From: an uncultured Myxococcales bacterium | Lineage (GTDB): Bacteria > Myxococcota_A > UBA9042 | DNA: 64,000 nucleotides | Assembly: GCA_903924465.1 (NCBI GenBank) | Contig: CAIYBN010000057.1 | Coordinates: 1 to 64,000 of the forward strand | Reading direction: 5' to 3' | In this document: piece by piece, positions 63,112 to 64,000 of the stretch | Position numbering within the stretch: the stretch's first letter is position 1 | Layout: each line of letters starts with the position of its first letter | Translations under genes and position numbers: made by a program | The notes under the pieces: generated by a model | What the model was told of the DNA's origin: nothing | What the model saw: only the letters and a program-made list of their open reading frames with translations | Databases searched by the model: none

Positions 63112-63765
63112 CTACTTGGCGTCCATGAAGAACGCCACGTGGCCGTGGGGCGACGTGTCACCATCATCGCAATCGCCGTACAGGTGAAAGCGCACTGTCC
63201 AGCGACCGGGCTGGTCAAAGTGAATCGGTCCGACCAGATAGCGTCCCGGCGTTGACGTTTCCTGGGACGTCTGCCCGGAATTGTCCACTGCATGACTCGT
63301 GAGCGGATCGCCTGTGTCCACAAGCACTTCGGCGTAGACCGGATGCTCCGTCACCACGAGATGGCTCGCAGGCTTGCCGTCGCTCTTGGTCGTCACGTCG
63401 ACCTGGTAATACACGTCTTCATTCAACGCGGCGCCCGTCGATTGCCAAGCGACGTGGTATTTGCAGTCGTCATCATCTGCTTCAGCACCCTTGTGGGTGG
63501 GTCCGTATTCCGCCACAAGGTCGTCAGTTCCGTTTGCCGAGGTCGCGTCACCGCCCGCTGCGATGCCGTCCAGGCCGCTTGCGTCGGTGGACGCCTTGCA
63601 CGTCGCGGCATCGACCGTGGGCACCGCTTTGCCCTTGCAGGCATCGTCCGCCGTGTCTGGCGCAACCAAGCCAAATGCGCCGAACGTCCGTGGCGTAGCG
63701 TCCGTGACGGCGGGCGTGCGGCATCCGGCCGCAAGAAACAAAATCACAGGTGCAATCGATCGCAT
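63112..63765 (-). CDS. Lipoprotein, unknown function
   Basis: 217 residues. Signal peptide MRSIAPVILFLAAGCRT with lipobox, a linker of about 70 residues with scattered Asp/Ala and three cysteines, and a C-terminal beta-sandwich-like domain (HVAWQSTGAALNEDVYYQVDV, YLVGPIHFDQPGRWTVRFHLYGDCDDGD, HGHVAFFMDAK). The end pattern recalls FixH/YtkA-like domains that bind metals or act in periplasmic assembly, but this is weak. It ends one base from the transporter stop (convergent) and starts 30 bases after the Cys-rich gene. Confidence 0.82.
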   Translation of the reverse strand: MRSIAPVILFLAAGCRTPAVTDATPRTFGAFGLVAPDTADDACKGKAVPTVDAATCKASTDASGLDGIAAGGDATSANGTDDLVAEYGPTHKGAEADDDDCKYHVAWQSTGAALNEDVYYQVDVTTKSDGKPASHLVVTEHPVYAEVLVDTGDPLTSHAVDNSGQTSQETSTPGRYLVGPIHFDQPGRWTVRFHLYGDCDDGDTSPHGHVAFFMDAK

Positions 63766-63795
63766 GAACGTCTCCTTGGGGGCCGGTTGACCCAG

Positions 63796-64000
63796 TCACG
63801 GTCCCGAGCAGCACGCGGCCCAATCCGGGCGACAGAAGGTCGGCTGGATCTGGCAGAGCATGGACAGGCACATCGTGTCGGTCGCGCAGACGCCCTTGCA
63901 GGTGTTGGTGGGATCCGCGCCGCAGGTCGGCGGTGTCGTGCTGCCACAGGAACACGCGTCGTAGTCGGCGCAGCACGTGCCCTTGGCCTTGCAGTCCGAC
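63796..64000 (-). CDS. Cys-rich protein, C-terminal 67 residues (partial, runs off right edge)
   Basis: The minus strand read from 63999 is open to a TGA at 63796-63798 and encodes 67 residues with 14 cysteines: CKAKGTCCADYDACSCG, CGADPTNTCKGVCATDTMC, MLCQIQPTFCRPDWAACCSGP. The cysteine spacing is far from random, and other frames give nothing comparable, so this is the disulfide-rich end of a secreted protein. It lies 30 bases upstream of the lipoprotein gene on the same strand, probably in one operon. The start is outside the window. Confidence 0.75.
   Translation of the reverse strand, partial: SDCKAKGTCCADYDACSCGSTTPPTCGADPTNTCKGVCATDTMCLSMLCQIQPTFCRPDWAACCSGP

Overview
This window is about 64-65% GC and dense with genes. 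It looks like a chromosomal segment of a Myxococcota or related 'deltaproteobacterial' organism. The pointers are many lipoproteins with Asp/Thr/Ala-rich linkers after the lipobox, three proteins ending in a MYXO-CTERM-like tail (Cys, one membrane helix, Arg cluster), a MopE-type CNGLDDDCNG repeat protein, a Ser/Thr kinase with an AgmX/PglI-like C-terminus, and a YwqK/MORN-type repeat lipoprotein. I saw no tRNA, rRNA or CRISPR array.

Layout. 0-4.6 kb: an IS110-family transposase, 0.57 kb of non-coding DNA, then a divergent pair (polytopic membrane protein and acyltransferase). 4.7-19.4 kb: a surface/secretion block with two paralogous lipoproteins, a GH31 glycosidase lipoprotein, a subtilase, an ice-binding-like/vWD protein, an OmpA-family protein and a MopE/kelch lipoprotein. 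19.4-22.2 kb: a repeat locus and a second transposase. 22.3-34 kb: acyl-CoA metabolism (acyl-CoA dehydrogenase, boxC-boxB-enoyl-CoA hydratase operon, thiolase), a nucleoside transporter divergent from an unusual PfkB/[Fe-S]-loop fusion, and an ADP-ribosylglycohydrolase. 34-39.3 kb: a tightly coupled rnj-engB-rimI-thiE-like cluster, a sigma factor fused to a zinc finger, a lipoprotein and a strong terminator. 39.3-48.6 kb: Ser/Thr kinase, YwqK-repeat lipoprotein, an acidic hypothetical, a GH1 lipoprotein and a membrane guanylate/adenylate cyclase. 48.6-55.2 kb: metH, two repeat arrays and two surface proteins. 55.2-64 kb: glyoxylate shunt aceB-aceA divergent from a ScfR/RamB-type regulator, a lipoprotein with an embedded pilin segment, a MOT1-type molybdate transporter and Cys-rich/secreted proteins running off the right edge.

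How it fits together. Benzoyl-CoA epoxidation (BoxB) and ring cleavage (BoxC), beta-oxidation enzymes and thiolase yield acetyl-CoA and succinyl-CoA. The glyoxylate shunt, next to a regulator of a family that controls it, would allow growth on that acetyl-CoA. This link is inference.

Most unusual signals: (i) an array of about seven imperfect palindromes in strict 21-22 bp steps at 5637-5775; (ii) a ~70-100 bp dispersed repeat in at least four intergenic copies, two of them inverted around the cyclase gene; (iii) a composite repeat shared by 19.4-19.9 kb and 54.55-55.09 kb, the second holding a 63-bp tandem array; (iv) 13 indel-free 21-bp units upstream of metH; (v) the PfkB/[Fe-S]-loop fusion.
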